Assembly (NCBI GenBank): GCA_041651295.1
Contig: JBAZJN010000029.1
Coordinates: 1 to 11,390 of the forward strand
DNA length: 11,390 bases
Source of the DNA: JBAZJN01 sp041651295
GTDB lineage: Bacteria > Patescibacteriota > UBA1384 > XYA2-FULL-43-10 > CAINNR01
Direction of reading: 5' to 3'
A model generated the notes under the pieces. The model did not search any database. It was not told the origin of the DNA and saw only the letters and a list, made by a program, of their open reading frames with translations. Position numbers and translations under genes: made by a program. Positions 6,541-11,390 of this stretch are shown here, piece after piece; positions within the stretch are counted from its first letter, which is position 1; each line of letters opens with the position of its first letter.

Positions 6541-7068
6541 ATGCGGAAGCTCGCGACTGAGTTTCTCTTGGGCATTGTCGGTGCTCTTGTGGCAACGTCG
6601 CCGCTGTGGCTGCTGTTCTTGCTGGTAGCAATACCCAGTGGCGCCGATAAGGTTCGGCCGGATGTTATCTGGACCATCTACCGCGGTCAGACGCTCTCGT
6701 ACGATGTGGAGATCGAAGAGCATCGGCGAGAAGGCGATGAGTATACCAGCCGGCGTGTTGAGCTCCATCATAAGCGGTGCGCCAGCTATGTGGGCAACAC
6801 CGTCTGGGACTATGATTCTAACGGGGTATGGGATGAGGTCTTCGTCGGCGGGCACCCATCTGACTCCAACGGGTACAATTCCTTCAAGCGCACGAAGGAT
6901 GGATGGGTGTGGTCGCCGTGCCCGGCTGATGCTGGGAAGCTTCAACCTCTACCGATCAGCGTCTGCGTCCAGGCAATGCGAGATGCGGACAAAGCTATGA
7001 CTTTGGTGTACAACCCGAAGTGCTTCGTTCAGACGCTCGAGAGCTACAAGCGAGAACACAAGGACTGA
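6541..7068 (+). CDS. Membrane-anchored orphan protein with a calcium-loop-like motif, G+C-rich
   Basis: A 175-residue protein of unknown family. A hydrophobic stretch at about 8-32 is a signal anchor, leaving most of the protein probably outside the cytoplasm. Residues 90-98 read DYDSNGVWD, with acidic or Asn residues at positions 1, 3, 5 and 9, as in EF-hand, dockerin or thrombospondin-type-3 calcium loops; the usual acidic residue at position 12 is missing. Four cysteines (80, 127, 142, 161) could form disulphides. GAGAGG lies ten bases upstream of the ATG. The gene forms a complete unit: promoter at 6473, terminator at 7096, no operon partner. Its codon use is richer in G and C than the housekeeping genes that follow it, pointing to acquisition. 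The function cannot be assigned. Confidence 0.8.
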   Translation: MRKLATEFLLGIVGALVATSPLWLLFLLVAIPSGADKVRPDVIWTIYRGQTLSYDVEIEEHRREGDEYTSRRVELHHKRCASYVGNTVWDYDSNGVWDEVFVGGHPSDSNGYNSFKRTKDGWVWSPCPADAGKLQPLPISVCVQAMRDADKAMTLVYNPKCFVQTLESYKREHKD

Positions 7069-7069
7069 T

Positions 7070-7087
7070 CACGGGAATGAGCCCGTG
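7070..7087 (+). other. Hairpin just after the orphan gene
   Basis: CACGGG (7070-7075) and CCCGTG (7082-7087) pair around a six-base loop, starting two bases after the stop codon. It lacks its own T-run and stands directly before the main terminator, probably as a 3'-end stabiliser. Confidence 0.5.
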
Positions 7088-7095
7088 TGTCACCG

Positions 7096-7133
7096 CCGCC
7101 GGCCCAATGCATCGGGTTCGGCGGATTTTTTTT
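7096..7133 (+). terminator. Strong GC-rich terminator
   Basis: CCGCCG (7096-7101) pairs with CGGCGG (7119-7124), and inside it CCC (7103-7105) pairs with GGG (7114-7116). Eight T follow (7126-7133). It ends the orphan gene's unit and separates it from prfB. Confidence 0.85.
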
Positions 7134-7145
7134 ATGCTCAAAATC

Positions 7146-7154
7146 TGTTATTCT
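7146..7154 (+). promoter_or_regulatory. Extended -10 promoter for prfB, probably giving a leaderless mRNA
   Basis: TG at 7146-7147 followed by T and TATTCT (7149-7154) is an extended -10 element; no good -35 box is present because the terminator T-run occupies that place. The expected start site, about seven bases downstream, falls on or next to the A of the prfB ATG at 7162. No Shine-Dalgarno precedes that ATG, which fits a leaderless transcript. Confidence 0.5.
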
Positions 7155-7161
7155 AAAGTCA

Positions 7162-8178
7162 ATGGATATTCAAGCGAAAATTGAAGAGCTGAAAGCAGTT
7201 CTCAAAATTGAAGAAAAAGAAAAGAAAATCGCTGAAATTGAAGAAGAAATGCAAGCGGCTGATTTTTGGAGTGATCAGGAAAATGCCAACGCGAAAACTC
7301 GCGAGCTAAAAAACTTAAAAAATGAAGTTCAGAAAATAAAAGACATTGAGGAGATGGCGGAAATAGCAGGCGACAGTGATCAGGCAGCGATTGAAGAAGA
7401 ACTAAAGAAGCTAGAAGTATATACCTATTTTACCGGCAAATACGACGATCACTCGGCAATAATCAATTTCTATGCCGGTGCCGGTGGTGACGACGCCCAA
7501 GATTGGACGGAAATGTTAATCAGAATGTATATCAAATGGGCGGAAAATAATGATTGTGAAGCTAAAATTCTTTCTGAATCGCGCGGTGGGATTGCCGGTA
7601 TTAAATCGGCAACAATCGAAGTCAATGGCGCATACGTGTATGGCAAATTGAAGAAGGAATCGGGGGTCCATAGACTGGTCCGTCAATCGCCGTTTAATGC
7701 CAAGGATTTGCGTCAGACATCGTTCTCATTAGTCGAAGTGATGCCAAAAATCGAGAAAGATAGCGAGCTTGTTATTGCAGATTCCGATTTGAGAATTGAT
7801 GTTTACCGAGCTGGTGGTCACGGCGGTCAATCAGTAAATACTACCGATTCAGCTGTCCGCATTACCCACATCCCAACTGGAATAACTGCCCAGTCGCAAA
7901 ATGAAAGATCGCAGCTGCAGAACAAACAAAATGCTTTGAGTGTAATGAGGGCGCGTTTGGCAAAATTACTGGAAGATCAGCATAAGGAAAAAATTGAAGA
8001 AATCCGCGGTGTGTCAGCCGAGCCGGAGTGGGGCAGCCAAATCCGTTCATATGTTTTGCATCCATATAAACAGGTCAAAGATCACCGGACCGGTTACGAA
8101 TCAAAAAACCCCGACGCGGTTCTTGCCGGCGACTTAAACGGGTTCCTGGAATCAGAGATTCGGAAAATTTCCAATTAA
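7162..8178 (+). CDS. prfB: Peptide chain release factor 2
   Basis: A 338-residue class I release factor that recognises UAA and UGA in the ribosomal A site and triggers hydrolysis of the finished peptide. The stop-codon-reading tripeptide SPF, diagnostic of RF2, is at 176-178. The catalytic GGQ is at 221-223 within GGHGGQSVN. Residues 1-80 form the helical, coiled-coil-like domain 1. It is shorter than the roughly 365 residues of E. coli RF2. The ATG at 7162 is chosen because the longer in-frame extension would run through the upstream terminator. The frame is continuous, without the programmed +1 frameshift (CUUUGA) that controls RF2 in many bacteria. UGA ends several genes here, so the factor is needed and the standard bacterial code applies. 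It heads the run that continues to pth. Confidence 0.96.
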   Translation: MDIQAKIEELKAVLKIEEKEKKIAEIEEEMQAADFWSDQENANAKTRELKNLKNEVQKIKDIEEMAEIAGDSDQAAIEEELKKLEVYTYFTGKYDDHSAIINFYAGAGGDDAQDWTEMLIRMYIKWAENNDCEAKILSESRGGIAGIKSATIEVNGAYVYGKLKKESGVHRLVRQSPFNAKDLRQTSFSLVEVMPKIEKDSELVIADSDLRIDVYRAGGHGGQSVNTTDSAVRITHIPTGITAQSQNERSQLQNKQNALSVMRARLAKLLEDQHKEKIEEIRGVSAEPEWGSQIRSYVLHPYKQVKDHRTGYESKNPDAVLAGDLNGFLESEIRKISN

Positions 8179-8273
8179 CCTAATTATTCTAATTTCTAAA
8201 CAAATTCCAATTTCCAAATTAGTCATTATTGAATTAGACATTTTTTAGAACAATTAGAAATTAGTAATTTAAT
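8179..8273. repeat. AT-rich intergenic repeats (TTAGAAATT type)
   Basis: The gap between prfB and the next gene consists largely of short variants of CTAATTTCTAA and its complement. TTAGAACAATTAGAAATT (8245-8262) recurs exactly at 9410-9427 in front of pth. No promoter or Shine-Dalgarno is convincing here. Confidence 0.6.
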
Positions 8274-9011
8274 ATGCAACATTATCTCTACTATCTCAAA
8301 TATCTGGCTGTGCCTTTCTCAAGCGAGGTTTTGATCCATTACCGCTCGGCCATTGTATTAATTTTGGTTTTGATAATATTTTCTTTTGCAATTGATTTTT
8401 TTCTTTCGCACAGTATATTCGGTGTAAAATACCGCTATTTTCTTGCTCCAGGAGTGATTATTCATGAACTAGCTCATGGTTTCGCTTGTTTCTTTACCGG
8501 CGCAAAAGTATCAGAGATGTCACTATTTGAGAAAGACGGCGGCCACGTTAAACATACTCGACCTCGAATTCCGATACTCGGCCCGGTACTCATTTCGCTG
8601 GCTCCGCTTATTGCCGGCATTGTGATCATATTTTTTGTATCAAAATTTTTGAGTATGGGTGAAATCAGTATGTTTAAAAATGGTTTGAATGCACAGGCAA
8701 TTATGTCAGCTAATCAAACAATAATTCATAATTTGGTCGGTTTATCGGTCAAAAATTGGATATTACTCTACATTGTCGTCTCAACCGCTGTAACAATGAT
8801 TCCCAGCCGCAAAGATTTTGTAAATGCCTTTTTTCCTTTGCTGATTTTGATTGTTGCATTTCTGATAATTTCGAAATATACGCATATACTTTTACCATTG
8901 GCATCTTTTAACTTCCTTTTGGTCTCAGCGCTGAATCTATTGATTCTGATGCTGATTTTAAGTATAATCATATTCGCAATATCTAATACATTTAGGAGTT
9001 CAAATGGTTGA
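8274..9011 (+). CDS. M50-like membrane metallopeptidase
   Basis: A 245-residue, very hydrophobic protein with probably six or so membrane segments (about 25-45, 57-75, 100-125, 160-175, 183-200, 205-238). HELAH at 64-68, inside a membrane segment, is the HExxH zinc site of metallopeptidases, with the two His as ligands and Glu as the catalytic base. The surroundings (PGVIIHELAHGF, then IPILGPVLISLAPLIAG) and the later IPSRKD (176-181) resemble the M50B-like group, relatives of site-2 proteases that cut substrates inside membranes. The substrate is unknown. No Shine-Dalgarno precedes the ATG. The 3' end overlaps the next start by eight bases, so the two are translationally linked. Family placement is likely; a protease role is inferred. 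Confidence 0.8.
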   Translation: MQHYLYYLKYLAVPFSSEVLIHYRSAIVLILVLIIFSFAIDFFLSHSIFGVKYRYFLAPGVIIHELAHGFACFFTGAKVSEMSLFEKDGGHVKHTRPRIPILGPVLISLAPLIAGIVIIFFVSKFLSMGEISMFKNGLNAQAIMSANQTIIHNLVGLSVKNWILLYIVVSTAVTMIPSRKDFVNAFFPLLILIVAFLIISKYTHILLPLASFNFLLVSALNLLILMLILSIIIFAISNTFRSSNG

Positions 9012-9309
9012 TTTTGGAAAGGTTAAAGATCTTTATAAATTACAAAAGCAGGCAAGGGAGATCCAAAAAGAGTTGAAAGATACTGAGATCGAAGCCAAAA
9101 GCAATGATGGTTGGGTAACTGTTGTTTTTAATGGTGAGCAGCATTTAACCGAAGTATCGCTTGATGCCGATGCATTAAAACCGGAAAATAAAAAAGAACT
9201 AGAAAAGCAAATTTTAAATACGGTCTCCCAGGCAATTTCACGCTCACAGGCATTGGCTGCCGAAAAAATGAAAGATGTTATGGGTGGAATGGGAATTCCC
9301 GGCATGTAA
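9004..9309 (+). CDS. ybaB: YbaB/EbfC family nucleoid-associated protein
   Basis: A 101-residue protein of the usual family size. Family members form dimers that bind DNA and associate with the nucleoid. Seen here: an N-terminal helix rich in Lys/Gln (about 5-28, KVKDLYKLQKQAREIQKELKD), a central beta part with the family-like DGWVTVVFNGEQHLTEVSLD (35-54), a C-terminal helix (62-90) and a Gly/Met-rich end (MGGMGIPGM). AGGAG at 8994-8998, inside the previous gene, sets the ATG at 9004. In many bacteria ybaB sits between dnaX and recR; here it lies between a membrane peptidase and pth. Confidence 0.9.
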   Translation: MVDFGKVKDLYKLQKQAREIQKELKDTEIEAKSNDGWVTVVFNGEQHLTEVSLDADALKPENKKELEKQILNTVSQAISRSQALAAEKMKDVMGGMGIPGM

Positions 9310-9428
9310 TGCCGGAATATCTAATTTCTAATTACTAATTTCTAAAAAATAACTAATGAATAAATATCTAAAAATTAGAAATTCGGAAATTTGAAATTAT
9401 TTAGGTCAATTAGAACAATTAGAAATTT
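9310..9428. repeat. AT-rich intergenic repeats before pth
   Basis: The gap is filled with variants of CTAATTTCTAA and ATTAGAAATT in both orientations. It includes TTAGAACAATTAGAAATT (9410-9427), identical to the copy at 8245-8262; here the copy stops one base before the pth start codon. No clear promoter or ribosome binding site is present. Confidence 0.6.
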
Positions 9429-10043
9429 ATGAAGATAATCATCGGATTAGGAAACCCTGGAGCTGAATATGTCGGTACTCGCCACAATGTCGGGTTTGAT
9501 TTTATTGATAAATTGATTCAGCATCCGCGATTGGCACCGGTAGATAAAGAAATGATTTTTGTAAAATCTAAAAAGTTTCAAGCAAAAATTGCCGAAACCA
9601 ATATCGCTGGCGAAAAGTATATTCTAGTCAAACCGCAGACTTTCATGAATCAATCGGGAAAAACGGTCCGGGGCTTAATGGATTTTTACAAGGCCTCTCC
9701 GGAGGATATTCTCATCATATCGGATGACTTGGACTTGTCTTTGGGAATGTCCAGAACACGACTTTCCGGTTCCTCAGGCGGGCACAATGGCTTGAATAGT
9801 ATTATTTCTGAGATCGGAACTGATGAATTTAAGCGTTTGAGAGTCGGGATCTCAAATAAGATTATCGGTGGTACGGAAAGTGGGCATCCGTATGAAAAAT
9901 CGGAAGCTAAAAAATTTGTTTTGGAAAGATTTTCCAAGCGCGAGCAGCCGATTATCAACAAAATGATTCAAAAATCAGTTGATATTATCGTCGATTGTTT
10001 AACAGGCAAGGAAACCTTTTCTGCGACGACTTTTGAGGCTTGA
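9429..10043 (+). CDS. pth: Peptidyl-tRNA hydrolase
   Basis: A 204-residue cytoplasmic enzyme that frees tRNA from peptidyl-tRNAs dropped by stalled ribosomes. Family landmarks are all present: GLGNPG at 6-11, TRHNVGF with the catalytic His19, KPQTFMNQSG with Asn74, the acidic DDLDL with Asp99 matching the catalytic Asp, and SGGHNGL with Asn120. Length is normal for the family (about 190-205). There is no Shine-Dalgarno; the ATG follows an AT-rich repeat directly, so initiation may rely on an unstructured start region. The stop TGA (10041-10043) lies inside the -35 box of the rplA promoter. Confidence 0.96.
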   Translation: MKIIIGLGNPGAEYVGTRHNVGFDFIDKLIQHPRLAPVDKEMIFVKSKKFQAKIAETNIAGEKYILVKPQTFMNQSGKTVRGLMDFYKASPEDILIISDDLDLSLGMSRTRLSGSSGGHNGLNSIISEIGTDEFKRLRVGISNKIIGGTESGHPYEKSEAKKFVLERFSKREQPIINKMIQKSVDIIVDCLTGKETFSATTFEA

Positions 10044-10068
10044 AAAGAAAGAATATTTCTGTCATAAT
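10040..10068 (+). promoter_or_regulatory. rplA promoter
   Basis: TTGAAA (10040-10045), a 17-base spacer and CATAAT (10063-10068). The -35 box overlaps the pth stop codon. The expected start near 10075 gives a leader of about 54 bases that contains the L1-site mimic. Confidence 0.65.
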
Positions 10069-10087
10069 AGTTTGGTCTAATAAATAA

Positions 10088-10115
10088 GTGGGAGGCCTTA
10101 GGCCGTTTGTACCAC
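10088..10115 (+). promoter_or_regulatory. L1-binding site mimic in the rplA leader (autoregulation)
   Basis: GTGG (10088-10091) pairs with CCAC (10112-10115); inside, GGCC (10094-10097) pairs with GGCC (10101-10104) over TTA, leaving an asymmetric internal loop. The edges GTGGGAGGC and TACCAC match the two strands of the L1-binding helix 76 in bacterial 23S rRNA. L1 is known to repress its own mRNA by binding such a copy. The element ends two bases before the AAGGAG at 10118-10123, so bound L1 would block initiation. Confidence 0.7.
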
Positions 10116-10128
10116 ACAAGGAGTTTAT

Positions 10129-10899
10129 ATGAATCAAAAAGTTGAGGACATGGCATCCGAGGAGATTATCGGAGAGGATGTTGTTGCAAAACAAGTTGCT
10201 GAGGCTAAAGCTGATCTTCAGGAAGAAATAAAAGAAGCAAAAGCAGAAGAGAAAGAAGAACAAAAAAAAGAAGCTAAGAAATCCGACAAACCGGAAAAAG
10301 CCAAACATGGAAAAAAATATCTTGCCGCCTTGGGATTGATAGATCACGACAAAGTGTATTCTGTTGACGAGGCAATCGATAAAGTACTAGAGACAAAGGT
10401 TGTTAAATTTGATCCAACAATCGAAGTTCACGGGAAACTGGCCCTTGCCGGTATTCGAGGAACAATCATTTTACCGGCTGGTGCCCCAAAGGAAAAACGC
10501 ATTACTGTTGCCGACGAAAAAAATGTTGATGAGATTGTTGCAAATGCTAAGGCGAATAAGATTGATTTTGATATTCTTTTGGCCACGCCTGCCGTAATGC
10601 CAAAACTGGCTGCCGCAGCCAAAATCCTTGGGCCGAAAGGAATGATGCCTTCGCCAAAGTCCGGTACGGTTGTTGAAGACACAAAAGCTGCTCTCGAAGA
10701 AATCAAATCCGGCAAAGTTGAATACAAGCAAGATGAACAGAAAAATATTCACCTGGCGATTGCTAAAGCGTCTTGGGATAAAGAAATGATCAAAGAGAAC
10801 TTATTGGCTTTCATCAAAATTCTGCCAAAAAATAAAGTAACTGGATTATATTTAACCTCTTCGATGGGGCCAAGCGTAAAAGTTGAGATACCGAAATAA
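10129..10899 (+). CDS. rplA: 50S ribosomal protein L1
   Basis: A 256-residue protein. L1 binds the mobile L1 stalk of 23S rRNA, helps release deacylated tRNA and represses its own mRNA. The signature PKLAAAAKILGPKGMMPSPKSGTV region lies at about 161-184, and IRGTIILP (about 109-116) is the other conserved strand. Residues 1-57 form an extra Lys/Glu-rich tail that E. coli L1 (234 residues) lacks. The core from about 58 is only some 200 residues: by eye the loop before IRGT is about 6 residues shorter, and the middle domain before DFDILLATP about 12 shorter. AAGGAG lies five bases before the ATG. The neighbour rplK, usual upstream partner of rplA, is absent; pth takes its place. Confidence 0.95.
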   Translation: MNQKVEDMASEEIIGEDVVAKQVAEAKADLQEEIKEAKAEEKEEQKKEAKKSDKPEKAKHGKKYLAALGLIDHDKVYSVDEAIDKVLETKVVKFDPTIEVHGKLALAGIRGTIILPAGAPKEKRITVADEKNVDEIVANAKANKIDFDILLATPAVMPKLAAAAKILGPKGMMPSPKSGTVVEDTKAALEEIKSGKVEYKQDEQKNIHLAIAKASWDKEMIKENLLAFIKILPKNKVTGLYLTSSMGPSVKVEIPK

Positions 10900-10955
10900 C
10901 GAAATTATTTCGAGTCCATCAAGTAGAAAGTTTGTAAAGTCCATAAAGTACTATG

Positions 10956-10989
10956 AAGAATGGCTTCTGAGAAATCTGAGGTCATTTTT
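10956..10989 (+). terminator. rplA terminator
   Basis: Bases 10956-10970 pair with 10975-10989 around a GAAA tetraloop, with one T.T mismatch and a few G.T pairs; the stem ends in T. A separate perfect hairpin, CGAAATAA (10892-10899) with TTATTTCG (10905-10912), covers the stop codon. Confidence 0.65.
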
Positions 10990-10993
10990 GTGA

Positions 10994-11022
10994 TTGACAA
11001 AAATTTGATATCGTGCTATTTT
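10994..11022 (+). promoter_or_regulatory. Promoter after rplA
   Basis: TTGACA (10994-10999), a 17-base spacer and TATTTT (11017-11022), starting five bases after the rplA terminator stem. It drives the structured leader that follows. Confidence 0.65.
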
Positions 11023-11044
11023 ACATTTATTATAAATACGATAA

Positions 11045-11120
11045 ACCTGAGCCGGGAATTAGGCTAGCTCGAGTTTAATCCGAGCGTGCCGCAGGTCAAA
11101 ACAGACTAGCGGCTTTTTTT
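11045..11120 (+). promoter_or_regulatory. Attenuator-like structured leader with terminator
   Basis: ACCTG (11045-11049) and CAGGT (11092-11096) close a three-way junction holding AGCC/GGCT (11050-11053 with 11062-11065) and GCTCG/CGAGC (11067-11071 with 11081-11085). The competing fold GCCGC (11088-11092) with GCGGC (11109-11113), helped by GTC/GAC, is followed by seven T (11114-11120). The two folds share bases 11092 and 11095-11096, a classic terminator/antiterminator arrangement. No gene follows within the window. In many bacteria rplJ follows rplA with an L10-binding leader; I cannot match that consensus, so the class stays open. Confidence 0.55.
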
Positions 11121-11225
11121 ATTTCAAAATCCGAGTAAAACATATTGATCGATACAAAAGACTTGAATTATTTTGCATCAATACTGTCTTTTTCAGGGAC
11201 ATTTTTTGTGTTCGCTTTCTGTTTG

Positions 11226-11254
11226 TTGACAGATAGATAATATTGTGATATAAT
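11226..11254 (+). promoter_or_regulatory. Consensus promoter with extended -10
   Basis: TTGACA (11226-11231), exactly 17 bases, then TATAAT (11249-11254), with TG at 11246-11247 one base before the -10 box. It is the strongest promoter in the window by match to consensus. Expected start is near 11261. Bases 11121-11225 before it hold no gene that I can see. Confidence 0.85.
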
Positions 11255-11260
11255 CCCGAC

Positions 11261-11340
11261 ATACTGAACCACCTACGGGACGGGGTCAATCCGAACACTT
11301 TGAATATTCAAAACAGCAGATTTATCGGGCTGTTTTTTGT
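11261..11340 (+). ncRNA. Short terminated transcript (leader or small RNA)
   Basis: About 80 bases from the expected start to the terminator. The segment contains CGG/CCG (11281-11283 with 11291-11293) and the self-complementary TTTGAATATTCAAA at about 11299-11312. AAAACAGC (11310-11317) pairs with GCTGTTTT (11329-11336) and runs into T, a good terminator. The last 50 bases of the window after it show no start codon in good context. It may be a riboregulator for the next gene or an independent small RNA. Confidence 0.5.
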
Positions 11341-11390
11341 TTTTCCGGTAATTGTTTAATCTTTCTTCCGGTGTTGCATATTTCAAGCAC

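Noticed and set aside
7087..7161. Longer N-terminus of RF2
   Set aside because: It would be read through the terminator hairpin and T-run and has no similarity to RF2 domain 1 that I can see.
7162..7300. Programmed +1 frameshift in prfB
   Set aside because: The frame is continuous from the ATG and no in-frame stop or CTTTGA slippery site is present near the start.
1681..9011. UGA recoded as glycine, as in Gracilibacteria
   Set aside because: UGA stands at the natural ends of several genes (1683, 7068, 9011, 10043), and a complete RF2 gene is present.
8179..9428. CRISPR array from the repeated AT-rich intergenic motifs
   Set aside because: The repeats are short, irregular in spacing and variable, and no cas gene is near.
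11045..11120. Firm assignment of this leader to the L10 leader class
   Set aside because: The position after rplA is suggestive, but I could not match the conserved sequence elements and the following gene is outside the window.

Overview
The window looks like a piece of a Patescibacteria (Candidate Phyla Radiation) chromosome. The evidence is the moderately AT-rich housekeeping genes with short AT-rich intergenic repeats, the paired DUF11-type surface proteins that share an N-terminal 'PRFNFL.GD' module, and compact versions of RF2 and ribosomal protein L1. UGA serves as a normal stop in several genes and a release factor 2 gene is present, so the UGA-recoding (Gracilibacteria/SR1) code is unlikely. 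The assignment is inference from gene content; no marker phylogeny was possible.

Layout. (a) 1-130: the first codons of an IS30-like transposase on the minus strand, running off the left edge. (b) 137-555: a promoter, a very short terminated transcript, a 67-nt imperfect palindrome, then a highly foldable leader. (c) 556-2570: two overlapping, clearly G+C-rich genes for exported proteins of unknown function, unlike their surroundings in composition. (d) 2570-2750: a run of hairpins; the last overlaps the -35 box of the next promoter. (e) 2837-6385: two paralogous secreted DUF11-repeat proteins in tandem; the second ends in an LPRTG sortase signal. (f) 6435-7133: a second G+C-rich insert, one orphan membrane-anchored protein gene bracketed by terminators and with its own promoter. 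(g) 7146-10043: a housekeeping run of prfB (probably leaderless), an M50-like membrane metallopeptidase, a YbaB/EbfC protein and pth. (h) 10040-10989: rplA with its own promoter, a leader hairpin that imitates the L1-binding site of 23S rRNA, and a terminator. (i) 10994-11390: two more strong promoters, each followed by a short structured RNA and a terminator, with no coding sequence before the window ends.

The housekeeping part serves translation (RF2, peptidyl-tRNA hydrolase, L1) with presumed L1 autoregulation. The surface part would build or decorate the cell envelope. The two G+C-rich units look like acquired cargo: each encodes exported or anchored orphan proteins and each carries its own signals. 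The most unusual object is the unit at about 300-2710: a structured leader, two exported orphan proteins and a hairpin cluster, next to an IS end.
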